A stretch of 64,000 bases of DNA from Flavobacterium hiemivividum (GCF_004349145.1 NZ_SMFO01000006.1:62001-126000), one strand, 5' to 3'. Positions 45,955 to 55,632 are shown, counted from the first letter of the stretch. Program-made: numbers and translations. The notes: generated from the letters alone by a model not told the origin.

Positions 45955-46284
45955 ATGGACTTACAAGACCAATTAAAAAATCTATTTCCAGATCACGAAC
46001 CAGCTCCAGAAGAAGCTAAGGTGGAAGTTGCACATGAATTATATGTTCAAAAAGAACCTATGATTTGCAAATTCGAAAAAAGAAAAGGAAAAGCCACTAC
46101 TATAATTGAAGGCTACGAAGGTACTGACGAAGATTTTAAGATTCTTGCAAAAGAAATTAAAACCAAGTTAAGCGTTGGCGGAACTTTCAAAGACGACTCT
46201 ATAATCATTCAAGGTGATTACCGCGATAAAATTATGGAAATATTGAAAGCTAAAGGATTTAAGGTGAAACGCGTAGGCGGATAA
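45955..46284 (+). CDS. yciH: SUI1/eIF1-like translation factor
   Basis: A 109-residue protein with a SUI1 domain in the second half (about 35-107): KRKGKATTIIEGYEGTDEDFKILAKEIKTKLSVGGTFKDDSIIIQGDYRDKIMEILKAKGFKVKRVGG. The central Gly-Gly and basic strand are typical. The bacterial homologue YciH resembles eIF1 and affects start-site discrimination and non-canonical initiation on the ribosome. It is followed directly by a GC-rich repeat. Confidence 0.93.
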   Translation: MDLQDQLKNLFPDHEPAPEEAKVEVAHELYVQKEPMICKFEKRKGKATTIIEGYEGTDEDFKILAKEIKTKLSVGGTFKDDSIIIQGDYRDKIMEILKAKGFKVKRVGG

Positions 46285-46285
46285 T

Positions 46286-46392
46286 CCCCTCCCAACCTCC
46301 CCTAAGAGGAGGAGCCAAAGCAGTATAAATAAAACTACTAACTAAAGTCGGCACTGACTCCCTCTCCTTTGGAGAGGGCTGGGGGTGAGGAA
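46286..46392. repeat. GC-rich dispersed-type intergenic repeat
   Basis: Two GC-rich arms, CCCCTCCCAACCTCCCC (from 46286) and a segment with CCCTCTCC (46360-46367) pairing with GGAGAGGG (46371-46378), then CTGGGGGTGAGG, enclose an AT-rich centre. The composition contrasts sharply with the neighbouring DNA. A shorter related element lies at 57439-57476. The motif is of a type that recurs between genes in Flavobacterium-like genomes. Confidence 0.7.
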
Positions 46393-46406
46393 AAACAAAA
46401 TATAAA

Positions 46407-47276
46407 ATGATACAATCATCCGAATTAATACTGAATCCAGATGGAAGTGTTTACCACTTGAATCTAAAACCAGAACATATTGCTCACGACATCATCTTTG
46501 TAGGTGATCAAAATCGGGTAGAGAAAATCACACAATTCTTTGATAGCATCGAATTTTCGACCCAAAAAAGAGAATTCAAAACCCAAACGGGAATATTCAA
46601 AGGAAAAAGAATAACTGTAATGTCAACCGGAATAGGTCCTGATAATATTGATATTGTAATCAATGAATTAGATGCTTTGGTTAATATTGATCTAGAAACG
46701 CGTAAGCCAAAAGAAAAATTAACTTCGCTAAATATCATCCGAATTGGAACTTCAGGCTCTTTACATGCAGATATTCCCGTAGACAGTTTTGTGATGTCTA
46801 AATTTGGTTTGGGACTTGATAATATGCTTCGCTCCTATCTTATTGACGAAGTATCAAACTTAGACATGGAAGACGCTTTTGTAAAACATACTAATTGGGA
46901 CATCCGCAAAGGAAAACCGTATGTAATTGCTTGCTCAGAAAAACTAGAAAAAATCATAGAAAGCGATAAAATGCACAAAGGAATCACCGCTACTGCCGGA
47001 GGTTTTTATGGACCACAAGGTCGTGTATTGCGTTTGAATATTCAAGATGCGTCGTTGAATTCTAAAATGGATAATTTTGAATTTGATGATAATAGAATTA
47101 CAAATCTGGAAATGGAAACGGCGGCTATCTATGGTTTATCGGCACTTTTAGGACATAAAGCTCTTTCTTTGAATGCTATAATTGCTAATCGCGCTTCGGG
47201 AACTTTTAGCGAAGATCCTTATAAAGCAGTTGATGAATTGATTGCTTATACTTTAAATAAATTAATAGGTCAATAA
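46407..47276 (+). CDS. Nucleoside phosphorylase (uridine phosphorylase-like)
   Basis: A 289-residue enzyme of the PNP/UDP phosphorylase superfamily that splits nucleosides with phosphate. IFVGDQNRVEKI begins the fold, IRIGTSGSLHADIPVDSFV is the phosphate-binding segment, and ITNLEMETAAIYGLSALLG holds the ribose-binding Glu-Met-Glu. The ME-T-AA pattern is closer to uridine phosphorylase than to PNP, but the base specificity is not certain. It is a cytoplasmic salvage enzyme. Confidence 0.88.
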   Translation: MIQSSELILNPDGSVYHLNLKPEHIAHDIIFVGDQNRVEKITQFFDSIEFSTQKREFKTQTGIFKGKRITVMSTGIGPDNIDIVINELDALVNIDLETRKPKEKLTSLNIIRIGTSGSLHADIPVDSFVMSKFGLGLDNMLRSYLIDEVSNLDMEDAFVKHTNWDIRKGKPYVIACSEKLEKIIESDKMHKGITATAGGFYGPQGRVLRLNIQDASLNSKMDNFEFDDNRITNLEMETAAIYGLSALLGHKALSLNAIIANRASGTFSEDPYKAVDELIAYTLNKLIGQ

Positions 47277-47296
47277 TTCAAATTATATAAAAATGG

Positions 47297-47341
47297 AACG
47301 GCACTTCTTGTCAGAATTTAATTCTTAAAAGAAGTGCCGTT
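47297..47341. terminator. Terminator between nucleoside phosphorylase and AraC genes
   Basis: A 13-bp perfect stem, AACGGCACTTCTT (47297-47309) with AAGAAGTGCCGTT (47329-47341), followed by T's. It lies between converging genes. Confidence 0.9.
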
Positions 47342-47356
47342 TTCATTTAATTACAA

Positions 47357-48175
47357 TCAATCCACTTTCTTTTTCTTGAAGATTTCAATTCCTCTCAAGT
47401 AATCAGATGGTCGTTGACTTAATAGCTTACAAAAGGTATTTGAAAAAGTGGGTACGCTACTATATCCCACTTTCAATGCGACTTCATTAATGGGAAGTTT
47501 CTTTTCAATAATCAATTCAATTGCCTTTAACATACGTTGAACGGTATAAAACTGCATAAAGGACATTCCTAAATCCTTTTGAAACAACCGATGCAAAGAA
47601 CGCTCACTAAAACCATATCGTTCTGAAAGTTCTGAAAACAGGATCGCTTGATCTAAATTTTCAGACATATACTCAATGATTTTTTGCAACCGAGCTTCTT
47701 TTGCTAAAGGAAGAGAAAGACTTAAATTTACTTTCAAAATCTCGGGGAGTAACAATTTAAACGCTTTAGCAATTGTAAATCGTTTTTTATCGTTTCTTAA
47801 AATATGACCATTCCATCGATTGGTAAATAACATTAAATTTAAAACAAGATCATTAACCGGATATATCCCTTCGTTTCTATAAAAATCATCCTCTGCTTTG
47901 TCGACAGGAAAATATAAATTTCGCATAATTACGTCAGGAGAACTAGGATGAATACTATGTTCTACCCCCGAAGGAATCCACATACAATGGCGTGCAGGAA
48001 GAAAATAGGTTTTAGTTGTTGTTTTAACATAAACTATACCTCCTTCAGTATAAAGAAATTGAGCTTTTTTATGAAAATGAGTTTCTATAAAAGACTCACC
48101 CATTAGGTCATGATGACAATAAATACTGCTATCATTTGCATCAACTTCAGATAAATAATATTTTTCTTTCAGCAT
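47357..48175 (-). CDS. AraC-family transcriptional regulator with cupin sensor
   Basis: A 272-residue regulator. The N-terminal part (about 1-110) is a cupin-like sensor (ETHFHKKAQFLYTEGG, LPARHCMWIPSGVEHSIHP). The C-terminal AraC DNA-binding domain (about 165-262) has two helix-turn-helix motifs, including ILFSELSERYGFSERSLHRLFQKDLGMSFMQFY and PINEVALKVGYSSVPTFSNTFCKLLSQRPSDYLR. It is divergent from the CoA-transferase gene with a 163-bp shared region that holds an inverted repeat, so that gene is its likely target. Confidence 0.93.
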   Translation of the reverse strand: MLKEKYYLSEVDANDSSIYCHHDLMGESFIETHFHKKAQFLYTEGGIVYVKTTTKTYFLPARHCMWIPSGVEHSIHPSSPDVIMRNLYFPVDKAEDDFYRNEGIYPVNDLVLNLMLFTNRWNGHILRNDKKRFTIAKAFKLLLPEILKVNLSLSLPLAKEARLQKIIEYMSENLDQAILFSELSERYGFSERSLHRLFQKDLGMSFMQFYTVQRMLKAIELIIEKKLPINEVALKVGYSSVPTFSNTFCKLLSQRPSDYLRGIEIFKKKKVD

Positions 48176-48293
48176 AGTTTTAAGATGTCTTAAACGAATA
48201 TTTATTTGTCTATATTGAATAATCCGACAAGTGGAAAAAAATATAATTTAGTAAAGTAAAATTACTATATTTTATAAATAGCACCCATAAATT

Positions 48294-48322
48294 AAATAAA
48301 CCACAAACATAACGGTTTATTT
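48294..48322. promoter_or_regulatory. Candidate AraC-type operator before the CoA-transferase gene
   Basis: AAATAAACC (48294-48302) and GGTTTATTT (48314-48322) form a perfect 9-bp inverted repeat with an 11-nt spacer, ending 16 nt before the ATG. It could bind the divergent regulator. Confidence 0.45.
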
Positions 48323-48338
48323 TTAATAAATAATCAAT

Positions 48339-49859
48339 ATGACAGGGATCGATAGATTACTTTTTGAAAAATATAAAGATAGAATAATTTCCGCTGAAAC
48401 AGCTTCAAAATTAATAAACAATAATGATGTCGTTGGTACAAGTGGTTTTACAAAAGCAGGTGATAGTAAATCCGTTTTACCAGCATTTGCAAAAAGAGCT
48501 TCTTTAGAAAATATAGCCATAACACTCATAACTGGAGCTTCTTTAGGTCATACAACAGATGCTGATTTAGCTTCCAATGGAGCTTTGTTTAAAAGAATGC
48601 CTTTTCAGGCAGATGCTACTTTAAGAAGGCACATTAATAATAATGATGTTTTATATATCGATCAACATCTAAGTGAAACCGCTGAACTACTCCAAAATGG
48701 GCACCTTCCCAAGTTAAATATCGCTATAATTGAAGCCTCTGGAGTTGATGAAAATGGAAATATAATCCCCTCAACATCTATTGGAAATTCAGCTACTTTT
48801 GCCGCCTTAGCTGATAAAATTATAATCGAAATTAACACTTCTTTTCCTATCGAGTTAAAAGGTATCCACGATGTTTTTATTCAAGAAGAGTATCCAAACA
48901 AACAAATCATTCCAATAACTGCAGTTGATACTCGAATTGGGAGTGAATACATCACTATTAATCCTGCTAAAGTAGTTGGAATTGTATTTACAGAAGCTCA
49001 AGACAGCCCCGCAGACATTGCCGCTGCTGATGAAAAAACGACTGCAATTGCCAACCATCTTTTGCGATTTTTTGAAAAAGAAGTGGCCTCAGGCAGACTT
49101 TCAAATTCATTATTACCCTTACAAGCGGGAATCGGTAAAGTTGCAAATGCCGTACTTTCAGGATTTATAAATAGCAAATTTGAGAATCTAAGCATGTACT
49201 CTGAGGTATTACAAGACAGTACTTTTGACCTTATTGATTCTGGAAAAATGACATTTGCTTCCGCTTCTTCGATTACGGTTTCAAAAGATTGTTATTCGAA
49301 AATAATGAATAATTTTTCCTTCTATAAAAACAAAATGATACTAAGGCCTCAAAATATCAGTAATGCTGCCGAAGTAATTCGACGTTTGGGAATAATCGCA
49401 ATTAACACTGCAATTGAGTTTGATATCTACGGAAACGTTAACTCTACCCATATTTCTGGTACAAAAATGATGAACGGAATTGGTGGCTCTGGAGATTTTG
49501 CTCGAAATGCTTATCTAAGTGTTTTTGTTTCGCAATCTGCCTCAAAAGAAAATAATGCCATTTCACACGTTCTTCCGATGGTTTCTCATGTAGACCACAC
49601 CGAGCACGATGTTGATATTTTAGTGACTGAGCAAGGTTTGGCCGATTTAAGAGGTTTAGCACCTGTTGAACGTGCTAGGATTATTATTAAAAACTGTGTG
49701 CATCCCGATTATAAAGAGCAGCTTGAAGATTATTGCAATAGAGCTCAAGCCTTAGGTGGTCATACACCACACATTTTGAGTGAGGCACTCTCCTGGCATA
49801 CCCGCTTTACCGAAAACAAAAGCATGAAACACGAATACCAGCTTGAAAAAATGATCTAA
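48339..49859 (+). CDS. Acetyl-CoA hydrolase/CoA-transferase family protein
   Basis: A 506-residue enzyme of the Ach1/Cat1/AarC family, which moves CoA between acetyl-CoA, succinate and related acids. N-terminal GTSGFTKAGDSKSVLPAFAKR and VVGIVFTEAQDSP provide the catalytic Glu region. The C-terminal MNGIGGSGDFARNAYLSVFVSQS and HDVDILVTEQGLADLRGLAPVERARIII are the CoA-binding signatures. Succinyl-CoA:acetate CoA-transferase is the most likely activity; hydrolase is the older name. The divergent AraC gene is the probable regulator. Confidence 0.92.
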   Translation: MTGIDRLLFEKYKDRIISAETASKLINNNDVVGTSGFTKAGDSKSVLPAFAKRASLENIAITLITGASLGHTTDADLASNGALFKRMPFQADATLRRHINNNDVLYIDQHLSETAELLQNGHLPKLNIAIIEASGVDENGNIIPSTSIGNSATFAALADKIIIEINTSFPIELKGIHDVFIQEEYPNKQIIPITAVDTRIGSEYITINPAKVVGIVFTEAQDSPADIAAADEKTTAIANHLLRFFEKEVASGRLSNSLLPLQAGIGKVANAVLSGFINSKFENLSMYSEVLQDSTFDLIDSGKMTFASASSITVSKDCYSKIMNNFSFYKNKMILRPQNISNAAEVIRRLGIIAINTAIEFDIYGNVNSTHISGTKMMNGIGGSGDFARNAYLSVFVSQSASKENNAISHVLPMVSHVDHTEHDVDILVTEQGLADLRGLAPVERARIIIKNCVHPDYKEQLEDYCNRAQALGGHTPHILSEALSWHTRFTENKSMKHEYQLEKMI

Positions 49860-49879
49860 TTGGTTTTCTATTTACATTA

Positions 49880-49920
49880 AAAAGCTTTCTTTGAAACTAA
49901 CTATTTCAAAGAAAGCTTTT
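49880..49920 (+). terminator. Terminator of the CoA-transferase gene
   Basis: A perfect 17-bp stem pairs 49880-49896 with 49904-49920 around a 7-nt loop, ending in T-rich sequence. Confidence 0.93.
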
Positions 49921-50013
49921 TGGTTTTGAAATACTTGAAATAACTAAATTTGGCTCTTTTATTTTAGTTGATTCTAATATTCTGTTAGTACCTTTAGCAT
50001 CAAATTCATAAAA

Positions 50014-50865
50014 ATGAAAACACTAAAAATAGCCGGGGTTCCTGAACATTTCAATTTGCCTTGGCAACTATCCATAGAAAACGGAGATTTTGAAGCCCAA
50101 AATATAAATTTACAATGGACTGATGTTCCTGAAGGTACTGGGAAAATGTGTCAGATGTTGCGTGATGGAACCACTGATATTGCAGTAATTCTAACCGAAG
50201 GCATTGTCAAAGATATCGTTGCAGGAAACCCCAGTAAAATAGTACAGGTTTATGTACAATCTCCTTTGATATGGGGCATTCATGTAGCAGCAAACTCCAG
50301 TTACAAAACCCTTGCTGATCTAGAAAATACTAAAGCGGCTATTTCCCGTTTGGGTTCTGGTTCTCAATTAATGGCTTATGTCAATGCAAATAATCAAGGT
50401 TGGAAAACAGACAATCTTCAGTTCGAAATCGTAAATACTATCGACGGAGCAGTAGAAGCTTTGACCGCGGGAACTGCAGATTATTTTATGTGGGAGCGCT
50501 TTATGACTAAACCTTTGGTAGATCAAGGAATATTTAGACGAATTGGTGACTGTCCTACTCCGTGGCCTTGTTTTGTGATTGCCGTACGCGACGAGCTTTT
50601 AGAAAATAATCCAGAGATCGTTAAAAATATATTGAGCGTCATCAATAAAACTACAGAGACTTTTAAGGATATTCCGAATATAGATGAATCCCTAGCTGCG
50701 ACTTTTAACCAAAAAAATGCAGATATTCAAGAATGGTTATCTTTAACAGAATGGTCATCACAGCCATTGACAATAAAAATGTTAAACAATGTTCAAAATC
50801 AACTATTTCAACTGAAACTCATTAATAAAATAGGTACTTTTGATGAAATTGTAAAACAAATCTAG
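50014..50865 (+). CDS. Substrate-binding-protein-like, cytosolic (Ca3427/NMT1 type)
   Basis: A 283-residue type 2 periplasmic-binding fold protein. KIAGVPEHFNLPWQLSIENGDFEAQNINLQWTDVPEGTGKMCQMLRDGTTDIAVIL and TADYFMWERFMTKPLVDQG are characteristic. There is no signal peptide or lipobox: the sequence starts directly with the first strand. No ABC permease or ATPase is nearby. This resembles stand-alone cytosolic binding proteins such as fungal Ca3427, whose ligand is not firmly known. A sensor or chaperone for a small molecule is a possible role; transport is unlikely. Confidence 0.85.
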   Translation: MKTLKIAGVPEHFNLPWQLSIENGDFEAQNINLQWTDVPEGTGKMCQMLRDGTTDIAVILTEGIVKDIVAGNPSKIVQVYVQSPLIWGIHVAANSSYKTLADLENTKAAISRLGSGSQLMAYVNANNQGWKTDNLQFEIVNTIDGAVEALTAGTADYFMWERFMTKPLVDQGIFRRIGDCPTPWPCFVIAVRDELLENNPEIVKNILSVINKTTETFKDIPNIDESLAATFNQKNADIQEWLSLTEWSSQPLTIKMLNNVQNQLFQLKLINKIGTFDEIVKQI

Positions 50866-50886
50866 ATTTAGATTTTTGTGGGCTCT

Positions 50887-51819
50887 ATGATAAACATTAA
50901 AAATTTTTCTTTTAATAATAGTATTCAAAAACTTCGGGTTAAAAAACCCTGGGATGACGTTATTATTTTTATTCTAAATATTTTAATTGCGATACCTCTT
51001 TTTATAATCGTCCATCAAAATTTGATAGAGTTTAACTGGGTTTTTAATTTAGATCGAATCCTGCTTTTCTTACTAATAATCGTTGTAATACAATTGATAT
51101 TAAGGCTCTTAAGAACCATTATCATTATATGCATCTTCTTATATGTTCTAGTTTTATTTTATGGCTCTGCCTCTGGGAATTATGGATTTAATAGCATTTA
51201 TGAAGATTATGACTCTATGTTATACACCATGTCTGACAATCCATTTCCCCAAGATATCATCATTGCTAAACTGTTGCCATTTCCCAATAAATCTAAAATT
51301 CTTGCGGCAATAGAATATCAAAATCCAAAAGTGAGAAATTTTGCGATTATGGCCACCACAAAACACTTTAAGGATATAAAAGGATATGCTGATTATAGAA
51401 CATTAATACAATGTTTTGCCGTATTTAAAGAAATAAACAAGCGATGGAACTACGTAAGTGACCCATCAGACCGTGACTATATTGCCACGGCGAGTGAATC
51501 ATTAGATTATTTTTCGGGAGATTGTGACGACCATTCTATTCTTATGGCCGCCGCTGTGCGAGCTATTGGTGGTACTCCTCGCCTTATTCATACCAAAGGT
51601 CATATTTATCCTGAAATTTTGATAGGTTCCGTAAATGATTTGGAATCGATAAATTTTCTGATTAAAAATGTATTATTCGAAAAAGACAGCTACAAAAAAC
51701 AACTTCATTACCATATTGATGAGCGTGGTCAAGTATGGCTAAACTTAGATTATACCGCCAAATATCCTGGAGGGCCATTTATGTCTGAGGAAATTCTCGG
51801 AGCTCTTACGCTAAATTAA
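50887..51819 (+). CDS. Transglutaminase-like membrane protein
   Basis: About 310 residues. Three hydrophobic segments (about 24-45, 57-73 and 77-93) anchor it in the membrane. The C-terminal domain has a papain-like triad: Cys213 in SGDCDDHSILMAAAVRAIGGTPR, His239 in KGHIYPEI, Asp288 in LNLDYT. It could be a peptidase or crosslinking enzyme; no target is known. A GTG at 50878, three codons upstream, is a possible start, but ATG 50887 is preferred because GTG starts are uncommon in this group. It ends 5 bp from the converging gene. Confidence 0.85.
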   Translation: MINIKNFSFNNSIQKLRVKKPWDDVIIFILNILIAIPLFIIVHQNLIEFNWVFNLDRILLFLLIIVVIQLILRLLRTIIIICIFLYVLVLFYGSASGNYGFNSIYEDYDSMLYTMSDNPFPQDIIIAKLLPFPNKSKILAAIEYQNPKVRNFAIMATTKHFKDIKGYADYRTLIQCFAVFKEINKRWNYVSDPSDRDYIATASESLDYFSGDCDDHSILMAAAVRAIGGTPRLIHTKGHIYPEILIGSVNDLESINFLIKNVLFEKDSYKKQLHYHIDERGQVWLNLDYTAKYPGGPFMSEEILGALTLN

Positions 51820-51824
51820 TACAA

Positions 51825-52826
51825 CTAGCTTTTTAACTGCCCCAATATTTCATAAGAATGAAGTCTCGCTTTGTGATCATAAATAGCAGAAGCGACCATC
51901 AATTCATCAACTTTTGTTTTTTCAAGAAAGTAATCTAATTCTCTTTTTACTTTTTCTGGTCCGCCTATGAAAGTATAAGCAATCATTTGTTGCAACGCTG
52001 CCTCTTCCATTGGATCCATAAAACCTTCACCAGGATCAACTGGTTCTTTAAGCTGCTCTCTGTTTCCAGTTATAATTCCCAGAAACAATCTCTTGAATGA
52101 AGTCGCTAATCTCGCAGCTTCTTGATCAGTGTCGGCTGCAATTACATTAACACAAGCAATCACATAAGGTTCCTTCAAGTACTCCGAAGGCTGAAAATTA
52201 TTGCGGTATATCGATAAAGCAGTTAATAATTGCGCAGGAGCAAAATGACTCGCAAAAGCATAAGGCAATCCCTTTGCAGCAGCTAAATAAGCACTATCTG
52301 TACTTGAACCTAAAATCCAAATAGGTATATCCAGTCCTTCTCCAGGAATAGCGCGAACACGTCCCTTTTTATTCCCTTCTGAGAAATACAGCTGTAATTC
52401 TTCCACATTCGCAGGGAATTCCTGAGCAGCATGTTGATCTCTATTCAAAGCAGCAGCAGTGAACTGATCTGTCCCAGGAGCTCGACCTAAACCTAAATCT
52501 ATTCGTTCAGGAAAAAGTGTGGCCAGTGTGCCAAATTGTTCTGCAATGACAAGCGGTGCATGATTAGGCAGCATAATACCTCCTGATCCCACTCTCAACG
52601 TCGATGTTCCAGATGCAATATGTCCTATTAAAATCGAAGTTGCACTACTTGCAATTCCTGGCATGTTATGATGTTCTGCTAACCAAAATCGCTTGTAACC
52701 CCATTTCTCCACCTGCTGAGCAAGTTCGAGACTGTTTTTAAAGGTGTCAGCGGCATTTCCTCCATCTCTAACTATTGCTAAATCTAGAACTGATAATTTT
52801 ATTTGGGAGAGATTATTTGTACTCAT
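51825..52826 (-). CDS. LLM-class flavin-dependent oxidoreductase
   Basis: A 333-residue luciferase-like monooxygenase fold (TIM barrel binding FMN or F420). [47 protein letters not shown] at the start, [23 protein letters not shown] and [13 protein letters not shown] in the middle are typical of the YhbW/MsnO8-like group. The substrate is unknown, but many relatives act on sulfur compounds or xenobiotics. One gene, with its own -7 box. Confidence 0.9.
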   Translation of the reverse strand: MSTNNLSQIKLSVLDLAIVRDGGNAADTFKNSLELAQQVEKWGYKRFWLAEHHNMPGIASSATSILIGHIASGTSTLRVGSGGIMLPNHAPLVIAEQFGTLATLFPERIDLGLGRAPGTDQFTAAALNRDQHAAQEFPANVEELQLYFSEGNKKGRVRAIPGEGLDIPIWILGSSTDSAYLAAAKGLPYAFASHFAPAQLLTALSIYRNNFQPSEYLKEPYVIACVNVIAADTDQEAARLATSFKRLFLGIITGNREQLKEPVDPGEGFMDPMEEAALQQMIAYTFIGGPEKVKRELDYFLEKTKVDELMVASAIYDHKARLHSYEILGQLKS

Positions 52827-52848
52827 AAACTACTTTTTTTTGTGACTG

Positions 52849-52856
52849 CAAAAGTA
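52849..52856 (-). promoter_or_regulatory. Promoter -7 box of the LLM oxidoreductase gene
   Basis: TACTTTTG on the minus strand, 22 nt before the start codon, matching TAnnTTTG. Confidence 0.55.
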
Positions 52857-53042
52857 AGGATTGTATTAACGTTTATGACACAAACAAATACTAATAGGAA
52901 GTTAAAAAGAGTACATTCGACATATTCAATTTCGCTCCATGTGTTAATCCTTACTAACATTATCTATTTTCTTTTTGGCTCTCTTTTTCAATGGTAAAAT
53001 TTCGTTATCTTAACAAATTTTAAAACACAATTCAAATTTACC

Positions 53043-55301
53043 ATGGAAAATTCAAAACTTAAAGCCTTTATACCACTTTTCTATCTAGTGTGGTCTGACG
53101 ACCTGTTGAGCAAAAAAGATTTTTTGACTTTACAAAAGTTTATCATTTCCCAGAACTGGCTTTACAAAGAGGAAAAAGAAACTATACTTTCAAAAATTGC
53201 TATTTCATCACCGCCTTCTAGAGAAGTAGTGGCTAATTGGAAATCTGAAATTGAAACTATTCTTCAGAAAAACTCTTTGGTAAAATCTATTTTTGACATT
53301 TCAATTTTACTTTCTGAAAACGATGAAATGATCAAAGATAACAGATCAGCTTTCGTCCAACTCGAAAATGACTTAGGAATTTCTGGTGAAGAAGCCTTAG
53401 CCGATTTCAAAACAATTGCCAATACATTCACCGCAAATTATCAAACGAATGACAGCTTTGAAGTCGAAAAACTGACTAAAATTCTAGATGGTAATCAATC
53501 TGGAATAATTAAAAAAGTAAAGTCTATTATCAGCAAACCTGAGTTTGCTTATGAAACATCGACTGACACTGCTGTATATCGTGAGAAAGTCTACGACTGG
53601 TGTAAAATCTTGGCGAAAGAGAATCTAGGGAATATGGCATATCCAAAAGCATATGGCGGTGGAGAAAATATTGCCGATTATTTTGCCATTATGGAAACAT
53701 TGAGCTACCACGATTTAAGCTTGGTAATCAAATTCGGAGTACAATTTGGACTTTGGGGAATGAGCATACAATCTCTGGGAACAGAAAAACATTACAGCAA
53801 GTATTTAAAAGATATTGGCTCACTGCGTCTTCCTGGATGTTTTGCAATGACAGAAACCAATCACGGTTCGAATGTCAAAGGATTAGAAACCACAGCAACA
53901 TATAATCACGAAAACCAAACTTTCACGATCCACACACCGCATGAAAAGGCACAAAAAGAATATATTGGTAACGCAGCTTTACACGGACAAATGGCCACTG
54001 TTTTTGCTAAATTAATTATTGGTGAAACTGATTATGGTGTTAATGCTTTTGTAGTTCCGCTTCGCGATGCAAACAATTTTATTCTAAAAGGCATAACTAT
54101 TGGAGATTGCGGACTTAAAATGGGACTTAACGGTGTTGATAATGGAACAATACGTTTTGATAATGTGGTTATTCCAAAAGAAAACATGCTCGATCGTTTT
54201 GCTTCGGTAAATGACAAAGGAGAATTTGAAAGTCCGATTCCTAGTGATAATAGACGATTTTTTACCATGCTAGGAACTTTAGTTGGTGGCCGAATTGGGA
54301 TTCCAAGGTCTGCTTTGGCTGCAGCCAAATCTGGATTAACAATAGCTATAAAATATAGCAATCAACGCAGGCAATTTGACCCCGAAGGAGGAACCGAAGT
54401 TCCAATATTAAATTACCGTATTCATCAACGAAGACTCCTTCCCTTGCTGGCAAAAACGTACGCAACCCACTTTGCATTACAATATGTCACGAAACGATTC
54501 ATTAATAAAAGTGAATCTGAAATGCCCGAAATTGAAGCCCTCGCTGCGGGAATGAAAGCCTATTCTACTTGGAGCACAACTAATATCTTACAAGAATGTC
54601 GCGAGGCTTGTGGCGGAAAAGGCTATTTATCAGAAAATCGTATTGATGCGTTGAAAAACGATACCGAAATCTATACCACTTTTGAAGGTGACAACACTGT
54701 TTTGATGCAGTTAGTTGCTAAAAACCGTTTGTCAGAATTTCGAAAATCTTTCGGAAAAATGGATGCTATGGGAATAATAAATTATGTTTTTGAGAATGCA
54801 AAAACCGCTTTTTCTGAAAAGAATCCACTTATAACGAGAAAAACGGATGAGTCTCATTTAATTGATGAGGAGTTTCATTTACAAGCTTTCCATTACCGAG
54901 AAAAAACAACTTTGGCATCTGCAGCAAAGCGATTAAAAAAACTTATCGATAGCGGACTAGATCCTTATGATGCATATAATGTGGCACAGCATCAAATGAT
55001 TGATGTAGCTCAAGCCTATCTCGAACGAATTGTATTAGAACAGTTTCAACAGGCTATTCCAACCATAGAAGACAAAAATTGTAAGGAAGTCATGATGCGA
55101 TTATATCAATTGTATGCACTTTCGCAGATTGAAAAAAATAAAGGATGGTATCTAGAAGATGGCTACATGGAAGCTGTAAAAACAAAAGCCATACGTAAAA
55201 TGGTCAATCAGCTATGCTGGGAAATTAGGCCGGATGCTGTTTCTCTGGTGAAAGCTTTTGATATTCCAGATAGTTGTCTAGGTGCTCCAATTGCCTTTTA
55301 G
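53043..55301 (+). CDS. Acyl-CoA dehydrogenase/oxidase-like flavoprotein
   Basis: A 752-residue FAD enzyme, longer than ordinary acyl-CoA dehydrogenases (about 380) and close to acyl-CoA oxidases. An N-terminal helical extension (1-150) precedes the ACAD core: CFAMTETNHGSNVKGLETTATY, GRIGIPRSALAAAKSGLTIAIKYSNQRRQF, and CREACGGKGYLSENRIDALKNDTEIYTTFEGDNTVLMQLV, in which Glu548 of TFEGDN is the predicted catalytic base. A C-terminal helical domain follows. It should oxidise acyl-CoA in fatty-acid breakdown; oxidase or dehydrogenase mode is uncertain. Confidence 0.9.
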   Translation: MENSKLKAFIPLFYLVWSDDLLSKKDFLTLQKFIISQNWLYKEEKETILSKIAISSPPSREVVANWKSEIETILQKNSLVKSIFDISILLSENDEMIKDNRSAFVQLENDLGISGEEALADFKTIANTFTANYQTNDSFEVEKLTKILDGNQSGIIKKVKSIISKPEFAYETSTDTAVYREKVYDWCKILAKENLGNMAYPKAYGGGENIADYFAIMETLSYHDLSLVIKFGVQFGLWGMSIQSLGTEKHYSKYLKDIGSLRLPGCFAMTETNHGSNVKGLETTATYNHENQTFTIHTPHEKAQKEYIGNAALHGQMATVFAKLIIGETDYGVNAFVVPLRDANNFILKGITIGDCGLKMGLNGVDNGTIRFDNVVIPKENMLDRFASVNDKGEFESPIPSDNRRFFTMLGTLVGGRIGIPRSALAAAKSGLTIAIKYSNQRRQFDPEGGTEVPILNYRIHQRRLLPLLAKTYATHFALQYVTKRFINKSESEMPEIEALAAGMKAYSTWSTTNILQECREACGGKGYLSENRIDALKNDTEIYTTFEGDNTVLMQLVAKNRLSEFRKSFGKMDAMGIINYVFENAKTAFSEKNPLITRKTDESHLIDEEFHLQAFHYREKTTLASAAKRLKKLIDSGLDPYDAYNVAQHQMIDVAQAYLERIVLEQFQQAIPTIEDKNCKEVMMRLYQLYALSQIEKNKGWYLEDGYMEAVKTKAIRKMVNQLCWEIRPDAVSLVKAFDIPDSCLGAPIAF

Positions 55302-55331
55302 ATCGCATATTTCATACAAATACGAACAAAA

Positions 55332-55359
55332 AAAACTCCTCAATTTCTTGAGAAGTTTT
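55332..55359 (-). terminator. Terminator of tRNA-Val
   Basis: On the minus strand AAAACTTCTCAA pairs with TTGAGGAGTTTT with one G-U pair and a four-base loop, followed by T's. It begins two bases after the tRNA discriminator. Confidence 0.85.
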
Positions 55360-55360
55360 G

Positions 55361-55435
55361 TGGGCGATGAGGGGTTCGAACCCCCGACCCCCTCGGTGTA
55401 AACGAGGTGCTCTGAACCAGCTGAGCTAATCGCCC
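55361..55435 (-). tRNA. tRNA-Val (anticodon TAC)
   Basis: The minus strand folds into a full cloverleaf. The acceptor stem is GGGCGAT with ATCGCCC. The D arm is in TTAGCTCAGCTGGTTCAGAGC. The anticodon stem CCTCG/CGAGG closes loop TTTACAC with anticodon TAC for GUA codons. The T arm has GGGTTCGAACCCC. Discriminator A; CCA is not encoded. Confidence 0.97.
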
Positions 55436-55602
55436 TATTTCACATTTCGGATAATTTCTTGTTCCTTATTGCGAGTGCAAATATAAGCCTAGATTTTATA
55501 TTTACAAGCAAAAAATGAAAATAAATTAATAATAATTTCGCCTAAATCCCTTTCATACTCACTAACAGCGTATTAATACAAATAGCTACAGCTACTATTT
55601 TT

Positions 55603-55632
55603 TTGTATTGATTCCCGATAGTGTTACATTTG
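55603..55632 (+). promoter_or_regulatory. Promoter of the ABC exporter gene
   Basis: TTG (55603-55605), 19 nt, TACATTTG (55625-55632): a consensus flavobacterial promoter. It overlaps the GTG at 55621, so the real start is ATG 55651. Confidence 0.75.
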
